Positions 21,886-33,059 of a stretch of DNA of 64,000 bases are shown here, piece after piece. A model generated the notes under the pieces. The model did not search any database. It was not told the origin of the DNA and saw only the letters and a program-made list of their open reading frames with translations. Position 1 is the first letter of the stretch, and every line of letters starts with the position of its first letter. The stretch lies in the NCBI GenBank assembly GCA_963920575.1, contig OY986968.1, positions 9,417,485 through 9,481,484 on the forward strand. Reading direction: 5' to 3'. The DNA comes from Narthecium ossifragum (lineage: Eukaryota; Streptophyta; Magnoliopsida; Dioscoreales; Nartheciaceae). Made by a program: the position numbers and the translations under genes.

Positions 21886-24800
21886 ATGAGGGCGGTGGTT
21901 CAGCGCGTCGCCTCTGCCAGAGTCGAGGTATCCATGCTTTGTTATCTTTGTATTTGCCTCTAGTTCCGGTCTCTTCTCCTCTTCTTCTGTCGTTCCGTCG
22001 TTCCTCGTTCGTTGTATGAAGCGAGAAAAGGAATTAGTCCTCTAAAAGGTGGTGCTTTTGGCAGGTTGATGGGCGGTTGGTTTCGGAGATTGGGGCTGGC
22101 CTCCTTGTCCTTGTCGGCATTCATCACTCTGACCTCGAATCCGATGCCGATTACATGTTTGCCTCTTCCCCGACCCTCATTCTTGTTTATCCTCTTGCTC
22201 TTCATCGTCTTGTTTGTTTTTCGCCTCGATGCTGAGGCTATTCATTTTTTGCATGCTTCTGGATGTGGCCTACTAGTATTTTGTTTGTTCTTCAGTTAGC
22301 TTAGTGGTGAGTCAAAGATTGAGATAAAAAACAAAACGGATTTACCTGTGCATTGGTGTGGCTTTGGAAGAAAGATGGAGAGGACAATGCCTTTGGGCTG
22401 CTTTATGGATTCGGTCTTCTTCCAATACTTTGAATTAGTGACGATGATCAGGGAATGAATTTATAGAGTGAGAGCAGCAACTATAAGAAATATGGAGACA
22501 TATGCTGCCATTTCGGCTTCTGCGGCATGTATGCAAAAGTGGATTTTGTTTCATGTTGGGAGATCCTAAATAAGTTGGGGGAAGAGGCAACTCTCTACAC
22601 ATAGTAATTGGCAAATTTCAATGAGTAAATGCGAAAATTATAGAGGTCAAGGGTAGATCTCAAATAACTAGGAAAATGGTCTAGAAGTATCATTCAATAA
22701 GTTAATTAGAATGCTCGATGTAATATAGGTGGCCCAAGTTGGTGGGTTGTCTTTGATAGCTCTCAATGTCTATGCATTTCATCACGTGCTATCATGTTTT
22801 TTCCCATGCATTGTGCAAAGGAGTGGCATTTAGGCCTTTTCAATGCCCTCCCAACTACATGGAAGATTAGATAGATGTAGCTTGAATAAGGTTATAGTAG
22901 TTGGACTTGAAAACCGAACTTTGACTTGGATTATGTGGGTGAATATTTGTTAACATTCCGACTTTAGGGCCTCTCGATGGCTCGTGTAGGATGTGATGGA
23001 AAAAGATGATTATGGCTATCTAGAGCTGGTTTCAACTGCAATTTTGGTTACTAAGTTGTGCTGGAATCAATTTTTCGAACAAGAACATATTACTATCTAT
23101 TTCCTTCAAGAAATAAGTTTGATAAAGGCGCTCTCTGTTTATCAGGTTCTTCATACTTGCGCTTACATTTACATTCTTGCATCACATCTTCCTTCTTTAT
23201 GCATTTGAACGCTGGACTAGAGATCAAAAGAGTGGCACCTTGAATCTTTTGGCAGTCCATTGATACCTTGGTTCATTCATAGAATACAATGAGCTTTTAT
23301 AGTTGGTTTGGACTATCAGAATTACATTTATTCCTATTGATGGCAGCATTCAGAAGAAGGGAATCACAAAGTAAGAAGGGTGAAAGAGATTGCAGACAAG
23401 AGTTAGAGGAAAATAAGCCAAAGGTAGGGAGAAAACAATTACACCCATTTAGGAACTGAATCAATTCCGTCAATTGCTTAGCAATATTAGGAAGGCATGA
23501 AAGCTGTTATGGTTTTGATTGAATGAAAAGGGCTCAAGTGGTTCAAGAGGATATAAGGCCATATAAGCATATCAGGAACCATTTATGATTAGCTGCATTT
23601 ACAAGTCGCTATCGAGCTGCGTTCAACTCGGCCTTGACTTGCATTGATCTAAAGGCAGGTCAAGCTCAGCTCAGACCAGTAGAAAGGTAGCTCGATAGCC
23701 AACTTGATATCTGCTTGAACTGCTCTAATATTTGATTTGAGCTGATTTCGTGTTGGCTCAGCTTGAGCCAAGCTAGCGAAATTGAAATAATCTCAACTCA
23801 GCTTGATCGTGCTCAAAACATTTTGACTCGGCTCTGATCGAGCTCTTTGTATCTGAGCCAAGTTGAGCTTAGTTTAGCTCAAAGCATGCTTGAGCTTAGT
23901 ACAATTAGATTGTCAATACACCTGTCCAGTCCTTCCCTTTATACAGTCACAAGTTTTTGTTTCACTTTAAATTCTTTTGATATGAGATTAAATCTTATAC
24001 TTGTCCATGCGAGTTGTATGGGAGCCATCCAGTCAGCTTGACGCTTCAATCTTTGGCAATGCCTACTCTCCCCTTCTCATTTTAGAATGCGAAATGAGCT
24101 TCCAATCTAGGCATTTTCTAAATTTCGTCATCTAGTATCGAGGATTGTGCTCCAAAAACAATCTCGTGATGAATGATCAAGCATGTATGGACATACATTA
24201 AGAAGATTAGCATGTCTTCTGTGATTTCTGGTGCTTCTATAATGTCACATTGGAAATTCTAGCTCTTTTTTCTTGTTCGGGAATGCTATTCTTCTAAATA
24301 TGTGATTGCATATGTGATAACACCATATAGAGATTTTGACTGTCTTAATCTTCAAATGCAGCTGTAGGAAAGTCTTGAACATGAGAATATTTCCAAATGA
24401 AAACAGTGGAAAAGCATGGGATAAAAATGTAAGTCTTTAGACAATATGTCTTTCACATTGTAGAGAATGTCCTAGTTTGTTTGTCATAGTTCTGGAAGAT
24501 AAACTTTTCACCTAATATCCATAGATTCATTCATCCAATTGGGACTTCGTGGAATTATTTTCCAAGTTTAATCAATTGGTCATTTACACAGGTTATGCAG
24601 CGGAACTTGGGAGTCCTCTTGGGTATCAACAACATTCTACATTAGTTGGTTGATATTCCGTGTCATGATTGATATTGTTTTTGTGTAGTCATCAGAGATA
24701 CTTATAACTACATGCCTTTTTTCTGATATCTTTCTTGCTTATCTTTCAGTGAGTCAGTTCACCTTGTATGGCGTATTAAAGGGCAACAAGCCTGATTTTC

Positions 24801-25525
24801 ATGTGGCAATGCCGCCTCAAATAGCCCGAGAGTTTTATGCTTCACTAGTGGAGAAGTTTCGCAAATCATACAATTCAGATGCTGTAAAAGGTATTGAATT
24901 TTGTTTGAGCTATTGCAGGTGTTTTATTTTGATACTCCTCGATGTGTGATTTGTTACATGCGACCCTTGGTCTATGTAATTAGCACTAGTTATGAGTTTC
25001 TACACTAGAAAAACAAAATTATGAAGTTTCAGGATGATCACTCTACAGCATCTTCTCTCTTATCCTTCCTTTATAATAACTTACTAGATCAGCATTTATA
25101 AGGTTTCTTTGCTACAGACTGATGGTGCCATTGATAATCAGGGCAGATGGCATTTTTGGAGCGATGATGAAGGTCACCTATGCACTAAGATCCAAGTTAG
25201 TTGGTGCAAACAATCTTTCTAATTTCTAAAGCATAATTTCAAATTTGTCCGTGCAGGTTAATTTGGTGAATGATGGCCCCGTCACTATACAACTCGATTC
25301 ATCACAGGCAAAGTGAGTAGATTGTGCCATTTGTAAACTTCATCCACTGTGAATTGTGCCATTTGTAAACTTCATCCACTGTGAATGTCAATTAAGTAGG
25401 TATTTTCAAATAGCATGGCTGAATCGTCTAATCAACTTAGTCTACAAAGATGATAACACCACAACTGATTACAGTTTGTAACTTTTAGGAGTGCTTCTGA
25501 AGTGACAGTTGATGATGAATCATGA
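21886..25525 (+). CDS. DTD: D-aminoacyl-tRNA deacylase (DTD), eight exons, 163 aa
   Basis: DTD hydrolyses D-amino acids (and glycine mischarged on tRNA-Ala) from tRNA and so protects translation. It is a small homodimer. Eight exons read in frame with GT-AG introns: 21886-21927, 22065-22156, 24362-24428, 24592-24622, 24750-24890, 25147-25172, 25257-25312, 25489-25525 (492 nt, TGA stop). The protein begins MRAVVQRVASARVEVDGRLV. It has the SQFTLYG motif (residues 79-85) and the NDGPVT motif (138-143, containing the cross-subunit Gly-Pro). Length, motif spacing and start agree with the family (about 150 aa) plus a short acidic tail (SASEVTVDDES). No frameshift or missing catalytic motif was found, so the gene looks intact. 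Intron 2 is 2.2 kb and holds a decayed MITE. The model is read by eye without transcript data. Confidence 0.95.
22157..24361 (+). other. DTD intron 2 (2.2 kb)
   Basis: Starts GTTTGCCTC and ends AATGCAG. Small open frames inside it have no domain. A decayed relative of the GAGCTCGA-type MITE lies at about 23590-23890. Confidence 0.8.
23590..23890. repeat. Decayed GAGCT-word MITE in DTD intron 2
   Basis: Words such as TATCGAGCTGCG, CAAGCTCAGCTCAG, GCTCAGCTTGAGCCAAGC, GATCGAGCTC and GAGCCAAGTTGAGC recur over 300 bases, as in the MITE at 21431-21794. The ends are not recognisable. Probably an older copy of the same family. Confidence 0.5.
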
Positions 25526-26612
25526 TTGCCTAAACAAAGGTAAAGCTAATCTTCTGTATCTACAATGCGCTCTATTGATCGACTGCAAGAGTATGTGGAT
25601 TCGTGTGTGCCTGTTTGTTGTCAGACTAAGCTTTTCTTGCATTTTGGTTTGTGTCCAAACTTTTGTGCTCCGTGCAGCTGTAAAATGTTCATCATTCCTC
25701 GCAGGAAGGACCAGGTCTCGTTTTCTGGAAGTCAGAAGGCATATTGTACTAATTTAAAGATCAATCTTTTTAAGGCGTTTTATTTCTTATTCTGGAAAAT
25801 GTGCAGTGAAACTATAGTCCCTAAATTTTTTGTGTTAAAGGCTCTCACATGCTTTATACATCCAAGAGATTGGTGGTGCCAGATAGTTCTGCTCTTTTGT
25901 AAAACTCTTTCACATGGTTTATACAGTCAAAATATTGATATTGGTGGCTAATTTTGCTTTTATATAATGACTATGAGTATGTTATTACCATCACTGCTGG
26001 AACATACCATGCCACGTCATACTCTTGCTCAACTTTTTTCTAATCAATTGAAGCATGTGTTTATCTAGTGTTGCAGTGGACTCTTGAACTAAAGAAGGCA
26101 GTCTTTTCAAATAGTATTCTCAAAATTCTTTGGTTAGTACAACACCTGCTCACCAACCCGAGTAGGCCGAGTGGAGCTCTGCTAGGGTTTGGCGATATGA
26201 GTGTGCATCCTCCCAGAGTGTGCATCCTCCCCCTGAGAAGGGGGTTTCTCAACCATTGCGGTGGGCTGGGAGTGGTGGCTGGTCTTGGGCGAAGGTTGCT
26301 AGCTACCACGATCAGGAGGACATTAGAGTGCAGGATAGTGTGGTGAAGAAAATCCAGAATACCTATAGTGATAGGGTTATTGTGGATTCGGAGGTTCTGT
26401 GTCGCGCCTGTGAGCGGTGAAGCCATACCATTTTTGATCGGTTTGTAGGTGGGTGAGTGGGGTTGGACTACCTCCGACGTCGCTTGGCTAGGCTTTGGCG
26501 TACTGGCGTCGTTCCTCGTCACCGACTGGGTAGGGGGAGTCTTTACATTCAAGTTTGGGAACGAGGAGGACATGACTCAGGTGTTGACTAGTGATCCATG
26601 GACGGTGGAAGG

Positions 26613-27774
26613 TAGGGGTGTCCAAATGGCCCGGCCCGGTATGGGTCCGGACCGGACCCTGACCCGCTAAAGCCGTAGCCCAGTCCGACCTGGGTGTTGG
26701 CCCTGCTGGACCGGGTTGATCAGGGTTCAGGGCCGGACCAAGGACCCTTGGTCAAAAACTCGGTCCGGCCCAGCCCGGTCCGGGTTTTTAAGGCCACGCC
26801 TCTCTCCCTCTCCCTCTCTCTTGCAGCTTCTCGGCGAGGTTCGTCGTCCCCGGTACGGGGGGTCCACCAAGCCGTCCATGGACCTCAACGGGTCGGATGC
26901 GACGCTCTTCGCCGGCGGAGGCAGGAAATGAGGAGGCTACGCGGCATCCCCATCATCGATCGACGTTGCGGCCTCCCCATCATCGATCGACGCCGCGGCC
27001 TCCCCGTCATCGATCGACGTCGCCCCGCCAAGCTCCACCTCCACCGACGCCAGCCCCGCCAAGCCCCATCTCTCCTCCAACCTCCACCGGCTTCCACTCC
27101 GCCCGATCCCCGACCTCTTCACCGTGCCCAAGCTTCACCGACCTCACCGGTCTCGATCCCGGTCTCGGGTCTCTCCCTCCTGCTCTACCTCGTCACCGGT
27201 CACCCCAATCCACCCGATCCCCTTAGAAGACGGCTGCGATCAAGGGACGGAGCGGAGTCTGAGCTGGATCGGAGTCCGAGTTGCAACTGGAGGGCTCGAT
27301 CCCGGTCTCGGGTCTCTCGGGTCTCTCCCTCCAGCTCCACCTTGTCGCCGATCGCCCCGATCCAGCCAGCTGGTCACCGGTCGCCCTGATCCAGCCACCT
27401 CGTCACCTACCTCCTCACCTCGTCGGCCCTGATCCAGCCACCTACCTCCTCACCTCGCCGTCCCTGATCCAGATCTCGGCTGGCCAAGTCTTACCCACTA
27501 CCTCCTCACCTCGCCGGTCCTCCCTTCTCCGATCATCGTCGACCACGCCAGCCCTTCTCCGATCATCGACGACGATGGCAACAATGTTTTTTTTTTAAAA
27601 CTAACCGGATCGGGTTCGGCCCGGTCTTCAAGCGGGGCAGGGCCATACTGGGCCAGACCGGGTTGAAGGCCTTTTGGGCCCGGTCCGGATGATTACCAGG
27701 GCCGGACCAGGTATTACCTCCAACCCGCCCCGGGTATTACCTCCAACCCGGCCCGGCCCATTTGGACACCCCTA
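26613..27774. mobile_element. Non-autonomous hAT element, 1162 bp, inside LINE ORF1
   Basis: Perfect 17-bp inverted ends TAGGGGTGTCCAAATGG. The flanks GTGGAAGG (26605-26612) and GTGGACAG (27775-27782) match at six of eight bases, an 8-bp hAT TSD. The inside is GC-rich with GGCCCGGCCC words and several internal repeats. Open frames there (for example 26694-27389) are proline/arginine/serine-rich low-complexity translations without a domain and are not called as genes. Confidence 0.82.
26944..27025 (+). repeat. 27-bp tandem repeat, three copies
   Basis: CCCCATCATCGATCGACGTT, followed by GCGGCCT, repeats three times with small changes. Each unit carries ATCGATCGA. It lies inside the hAT element. 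Confidence 0.85.
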
Positions 27775-28555
27775 GTGGACAGGAAGATATTGTCTCTCAT
27801 ATGTTGGTGGGATAGTTTCCGACCATTTGCGGCGGACTTTGTCATGGTGCCGGCATGGATGCATATTCCGGATCTTGCACACAACTATTCAGAACAGGAA
27901 GCGCTCCAATCAGTGGTGGACAAGTGTCGCGTCCCGGCCCGGAAAACCCATCCGGACCGGGACACGAGGGGGGGGGAAACTGCAACTGAACTAGCTCCGT
28001 GCCAAGTACTGAGGCCTGCCAAGGACCCCATAAATCCCATCAATAACCCGAAGGGTACCTGTCTAAAGTACGTCCCTCCGACAGCCACTGCCTAAGGTGG
28101 ACCTTCTCCGACAATCCCTGACACAGGGTGGACAAGGACGATACCTGTAGGACACCCCTCTCCAAGCGGGACCTCCACACTTGGCGGAACAACCGTGGTT
28201 ATGACAACCAACTCTCATCACTCCAAACGACAGAGCTAACACGACCCCAAACAGCAGACTAACAGCACTACAGTCAAACCCTAGGCATCTAATGCACAAT
28301 CAACAATGCATGCAACAGTATACACAAGCAACAATCAAGGGCATACCTTTCCCATTTATACTAAACATTCCCGAGGGTTCATGACTCCCTCGGTTAACCA
28401 GAAAGCGAAAAAGGCATACAACCAGCCCATTTATTCTACACAATCCCCGGAGTCATCACACTCCCGGCTCAACCACAAAGCGGTAACAAACAACAATTAT
28501 AGCAATATCATGCCATTCTCTGCTACCCTCAGACACTGTTCCTGAAAAACACTGG

Positions 28556-28780
28556 ATCGATCCAAACATACCCATGGATTGATCTGACTTGCCCTCAGTG
28601 AACATGCCATCTTGGGTGTAACCTGGATCGATCCAACATACCCATGGATCGATCCTACTTGCAGTCCGATCGATCCAATTTGCATGGATCGATCCTACTT
28701 GCAGTCCGATCGATCCAACTTGCATGGATCGATCCTACTTGCAGTCCGATCGATCCAACTTGTCCTTGGATCGATCGAAC
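28556..28780. repeat. TGGATCGATCCA palindromes with a 40-bp tandem repeat (three copies)
   Basis: A 40-bp unit beginning TGGATCGATCCTACTTGCAG occurs at 28645-28684, 28685-28724 and 28725-28764. Each holds two GATCGATCC words. Further copies flank it (CTGGATCGATCC at 28552 and 28623, TTGGATCGATCG at 28766). The cluster is in the transcribed part of LTR copy C. Confidence 0.9.
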
Positions 28781-29673
28781 TCGGAAAGCCCAAGAAAAGA
28801 AACCATTCTCTACATAGCAACTAGTTGATCCATCGATCCGACGTCCAACCGACGTCAGATTCGAGATCCAATCTAGTCTCCAGTAGATCTATATGCCGGG
28901 ATCAACATATCCAAAATCCAGAAACATCCAACGGCTAGATTAACGGGAAAACACTAATCAAAGCCACTAATCGAACTAACTTACCAAGTACTTGCTGCAA
29001 CGCAGCCCTCCAGAAATAAATTCATAACAAATCGTAGGAAAATTAGAAAGTTATGAAATCAGTTGGGTTGGAAAGTAGATTCAATGATCTACAACTCTTA
29101 TGTTCATCACAACCCAAGAACATGCACGTACTGGTCGAAAAACGGGCCGCAAACTGGCTGTTCTTCAAGAACAGCAGAAACCGGAAAATCCGAGATTAAA
29201 CATGTAAAAATCCTACTAAAATCTCAACCAAAGCTTATGAAACCTATACAAGAAATTCTACTAAGCAAGAGGAATCCAACAACACAAAGAACAGCAAGAT
29301 CAAACGGCTAGATTAAGAGAAACCCATTAAACTAACTCATGTAGGTAGAACACCTACCGGAAATGCTAATCCTCGGCTGATTCCCCGCTAAATGGCCGCT
29401 AACCAAGCAACTAAATCATGCCAGGGATCTTCCTCACGCCACCACGGATTCAACGAGCTGAAGAAGGTGGCTGCCGAAAGAAAAACAGAGCTTGCGGGAA
29501 GAAGAAGAAGGAAGAAGGAAGAGAAGAGAAGGAAGAGAAGAGGAAGAAAAGGCCGGGGAAGCCGGGAAGGCCGGAGAGAAGGGGGAGCAGAGGAGAGAAA
29601 GTTTCCTCTCCCCTGACAGTGGAGAGCGACCGCCACGACGGTTGTCCTCGCAACTCCACCGACAAGCTACAGT

Positions 29674-29756
29674 GTCCGATCGATCCAACTCCGAGTCCGA
29701 TCGATCCAAGACTGGCTGGATCGATCCAACCCTAGCTTGGATCGAACCACAGGTCA
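29674..29756. repeat. GATCGATCCA cluster near the sense 5' end of LTR copy C
   Basis: CCGATCGATCCAA occurs twice and CTGGATCGATCCAA once, with a TTGGATCGAACC half-site after them. The word is the same as in the distal cluster of this copy (28556-28780) and differs from that of the other LTR copies. Confidence 0.85.
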
Positions 29757-32700
29757 AAAACCTCCTAAACGGATCTAGTCAAACACAACCATCCATCAGA
29801 GGTTGTGCACGCACGCGGGTGAGAAACTAACCGACAAGGCGCAATTTACCAAATTTCCCTTGTGATCAACAACGAGCTACAGGAATAGAGGGACATGTCC
29901 TCACAACAAGGCTGGACCGCTGCTGGCGGTTGATAGGTCGATGATGCTCGCCGGCCGGAGCAGGTTTGCTAGGTTATGTGTCAAGGTTGACTTGTCGGCG
30001 CCGACGAGGCTAGGTACGGTGGTTGGTGATGGTACTCCTGGGGTGGATCCAAGTTGTTTTGTTCAACCATTTATCTATGAGAACCTGATTATCTATGGTT
30101 TTTGTGATGCTTTTGGTCACTGGGAGGGTAATTGTGAACAAAATAGGAAGATGATGGAGCGTCAGAAGGCGGCAGCTGTTGCGCATGCTCAACAAGAGGT
30201 GGATAAGGTGATGGCTGTAGTGGTGGCTGATAGTTCTATGGAGGTTGAGGCAGTCAGCCCGGGAGGTGGCGCTCAAGTAGAGGCTGGCGAGGCAGTGAGT
30301 CCTTCGCTTATGGATCCTTTGGTGGCTTATGACTAGTGAATGGCATACCGTTCGTCTTCGGTCGAGGCGGGGGAGAGGTTCGCCGATGGTGGGAGTGAGG
30401 GTTCTGATAGCTCCAGCGAGGGCTCAAGGGGAACTTGTGGAGCAAGTCATGGATAACGGTCACAAGATTTCGTTTGTGGGCAAAGAATGGTGTCCGGTGA
30501 CGTGGGTTGCTGCCATTGTTGCTGACGGCGGTGCTGGGCTAGAGAATACTGACAAAGGGTATGGGGTGGTCCTGCGTCATGCTGAGGTGGCACAAGGAGA
30601 CAAGGGGTTTGTTAGTGGTGGGCCAGGTCGTGGGAAGGGTGTGGTCCAAGGGCCAGCTAGCGTAACAGCTGCAGATAATGACAAAACAAAGGGGCTACCG
30701 TCATCTGGCGATGGTAAGATGGCTGGCCTGCAAGCCAAGCTTCCTCTTGTGGTGGGGGAGTCGTCTCGTGGCAAGGAGATGGCATGTGGCGGTGTGGTTC
30801 TAGAAGATAAGGCTGGGTTTAGTGAGAAGAAAGCGTGGATCCCTAGTTCATGGGTGTTTAATTGATTTGGAGCCCTTAGCGCTGAGGAGGGGAGTTTGCA
30901 AGAGGAGGAGCTTGCAGAACTACCACTGTTGGATGCGGGATGGTATGCTCGGGAGAAGGGTCGGCTGAACAGGCCTGAGCCCCTGGTTGTGCTAGTAGGG
31001 TTTCGCGCTGGTGAGAAGGGTGAGGCATTTGATTCGGGTACGGAGATGCTTGCTGAAGCTCATGAAGGGGGTTTCTTAAATCTGAAGATGGCCTTGGTGA
31101 GTGATCTAGCTTTGAAGTTGTAGGAGATGGAGATTGCTTCTCATGACCCTGATCTTCTAGAGGAGGGGTTGATGGAGGGGTGTCTCCCACTGGTGTGATG
31201 GTGAACTGGCAGGGCAGAAGGATGTGTGTTTGAAGCAGAGATTGGGGAGGGTGCAACAAAGAAGAAGAAGAGGGTGCGACTGGATGAGGTGTTGGCTTCG
31301 GAGTACAGCCCTTCTAATGGTGATCAATGTCTCGATTCCTAGTCTGGAACTGCCATGGTCTGGGGCATATCAGAGTTTCTAGGGTATGTTTGAGGCTAAT
31401 TAGAGAGCGACATGTTGATTTTGTGTTTCTGTTGGAGGTGGTGGTTGTTGAGGACCACATCCCAATCATTTTTGCTAATATTGGGCATGGATGGATAATC
31501 TTTCTTTTTCCTTCTGATGGGCATAAAAGGGGGAATCCTGGCTATGGGGCGGGCTAGTGTGAGTCATGCTTCTTTCATAAACTTCACGAGTCAGGCGATA
31601 CATGGATTTCTTACTTCTGAGAAACATGGACAGTGGTTTATCTCTGTTGTTTATGGTGCTCGTACATGGCGGGAGAGGGAGGCACTCTGGTAGGCCTTGG
31701 AAAGGATAAATGATTGGGGTTGGCTGCATCTGATCATAGGGGATTTTAATGTGCTTGCTGAACCTTCTTAGAAGAGAGCAGGGAAACCATTCCGGTACTC
31801 TCGCTCTACTTAGGATTTCCTTTGTTTCATTACTACAAATAATCTTGTTGATTTTGGATTCATGGAGCCTTCTTTTATTTGGAGTAATTGTCGTTTGGGT
31901 GCTACGAGGATGTTGGAGCGGCTTGATCGAGCACTCTGCAATCCAGTTTGGTATGAATAGTTCCCTCGAGTAGATTTCCAACACTCGTATAGATATGGCT
32001 CATACCACCAACTATTGCTACTGCGGTTGGATGCAGATCAAACACCGCCTGGGCCCTCTCCTTTTCGCCTTCAACAACTTTGGATTCCATCACCTGAGTT
32101 CCAGAAGGTGGTTGCTCAAGCTTGGAAGAGGAAGAGGCACATGTCATTGCAGTATATATTCAAGGGCTGAATGAAGGAATGAAGCGGACGGTTAAGTCTT
32201 GGAGTCGCCATAATTCGTTTAACTTATTCAATACCCAGTAGTTGCTTTTTCAGCAGATTCAAGGTCTTGATTTGTTGGAGGAGGCGGACCAACTATCGGA
32301 AGCTCAATTGGGCAGATTGAGGGCTCTTGAGAATAGGCTGGTAGCAATTCTAACCCAACATGACATCTATCGTGCGCAGCATAGTAGGAGGAGGTGGCTC
32401 TATGGAGGTGACCGCAACTCGAGTTTCTTTCACAATGTTGTTGCTGGTCCAAAGTATCGTTCGAAGGTGTTGGAGGTTCAGTGTGTTGATGGAGTTGTGA
32501 TATTTGATCAGTAAGGGATTACCAAGGTATTCCTTTCTTGTTACAAAGAGCTATGGAGGAATCGTGATGGAAGTCGGCAACTAGACCTCCCAGATCTGCC
32601 AAGGCTATCGAAGGAAGGGCGTTAGCAGTTGATTAGGCTTGTTTTGGAGGAGGTTAAGGCGGCCCTGGCTCAAATGGGAAGACACAAGTGCCCTGGACCG

Positions 32701-33059
32701 GATGGCATTTCAGGTAAGTTCTACCTTCACCATTGGGATATAGTTGGAGTTGATGTTTGTTGTATGGTTCAAACTTTCTTCCATTCTGGTACAATGGCCC
32801 CGGGGTGAAATGATACATCTGTGTCCTTCATTCATAAGTACAAGAATCCACGCCGTGTGAAGGATTATCGCTCAATCAGTTTATGTAATGTTATCTATAA
32901 ACTGGTTTCTTCTATTTTGGTGGGTAGACTACGACCTTATCTTAGAGAATTGGTGAGCTTAGAGTAGTCTGCCTTTATTGGGGGAAGGTCAATCTTGGAC
33001 AACATTGGTGTGTCCCAGTAAGTTATGCACTCTTTGCAGAAGGCACCGAAGACTACTCC

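Larger units (their letters stand above)
27925..29905 (-). mobile_element. Long solo LTR copy C, TSD ACAAG
   Basis: Plus-strand ends are TGTCGCGTCCCGGCCCGG and ACATGTCCTCACA, flanked by ACAAG (27920-27924 and 29906-29910). Length 1981 bp. The block CAATTTACCAAATTTCCCTTG at 29842 matches the sense 5' region of other copies. The AGCCCGGGTAGGAGTGAGC block is missing, so an internal deletion occurred. The GA-rich stretch 29490-29610 is the complement of the CT-rich leader, and the open frames there are low complexity. Confidence 0.88.
26200..30340 (+). pseudogene. LINE ORF1, interrupted by a hAT element and a solo LTR
   Basis: ORF1 is the RNA-binding chaperone of plant L1 elements. The first part ends GVFTFKFGNEEDMTQVLTSD at 26606. 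After the hAT insert it resumes at 27776 with CWWDSFRPFAADFVMVPAWM, the DUF4283 pattern. After the solo LTR it resumes at 29911 with SMMLAGRSRFARLCVKVDLS and a zinc knuckle (GFCDAFGHWEGNC) whose first cysteine is replaced by glycine. Both junctions reconnect sensibly when insert and one TSD are removed. Stops occur in the first part. Confidence 0.75.

Noticed and set aside
26694..27389. 231-codon open frame as a gene
   Set aside because: Low-complexity proline/arginine/serine translation of GC-rich repeats within a hAT element. No domain.
29388..29830. Overlapping open frames on both strands
   Set aside because: They come from a GA/CT-rich LTR leader and read as lysine/glutamate or serine/leucine runs.
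30329..30865. 178-codon frame as a host gene
   Set aside because: Lies between ORF1 and ORF2 of the LINE, in glycine-rich spacer sequence. No independent domain.
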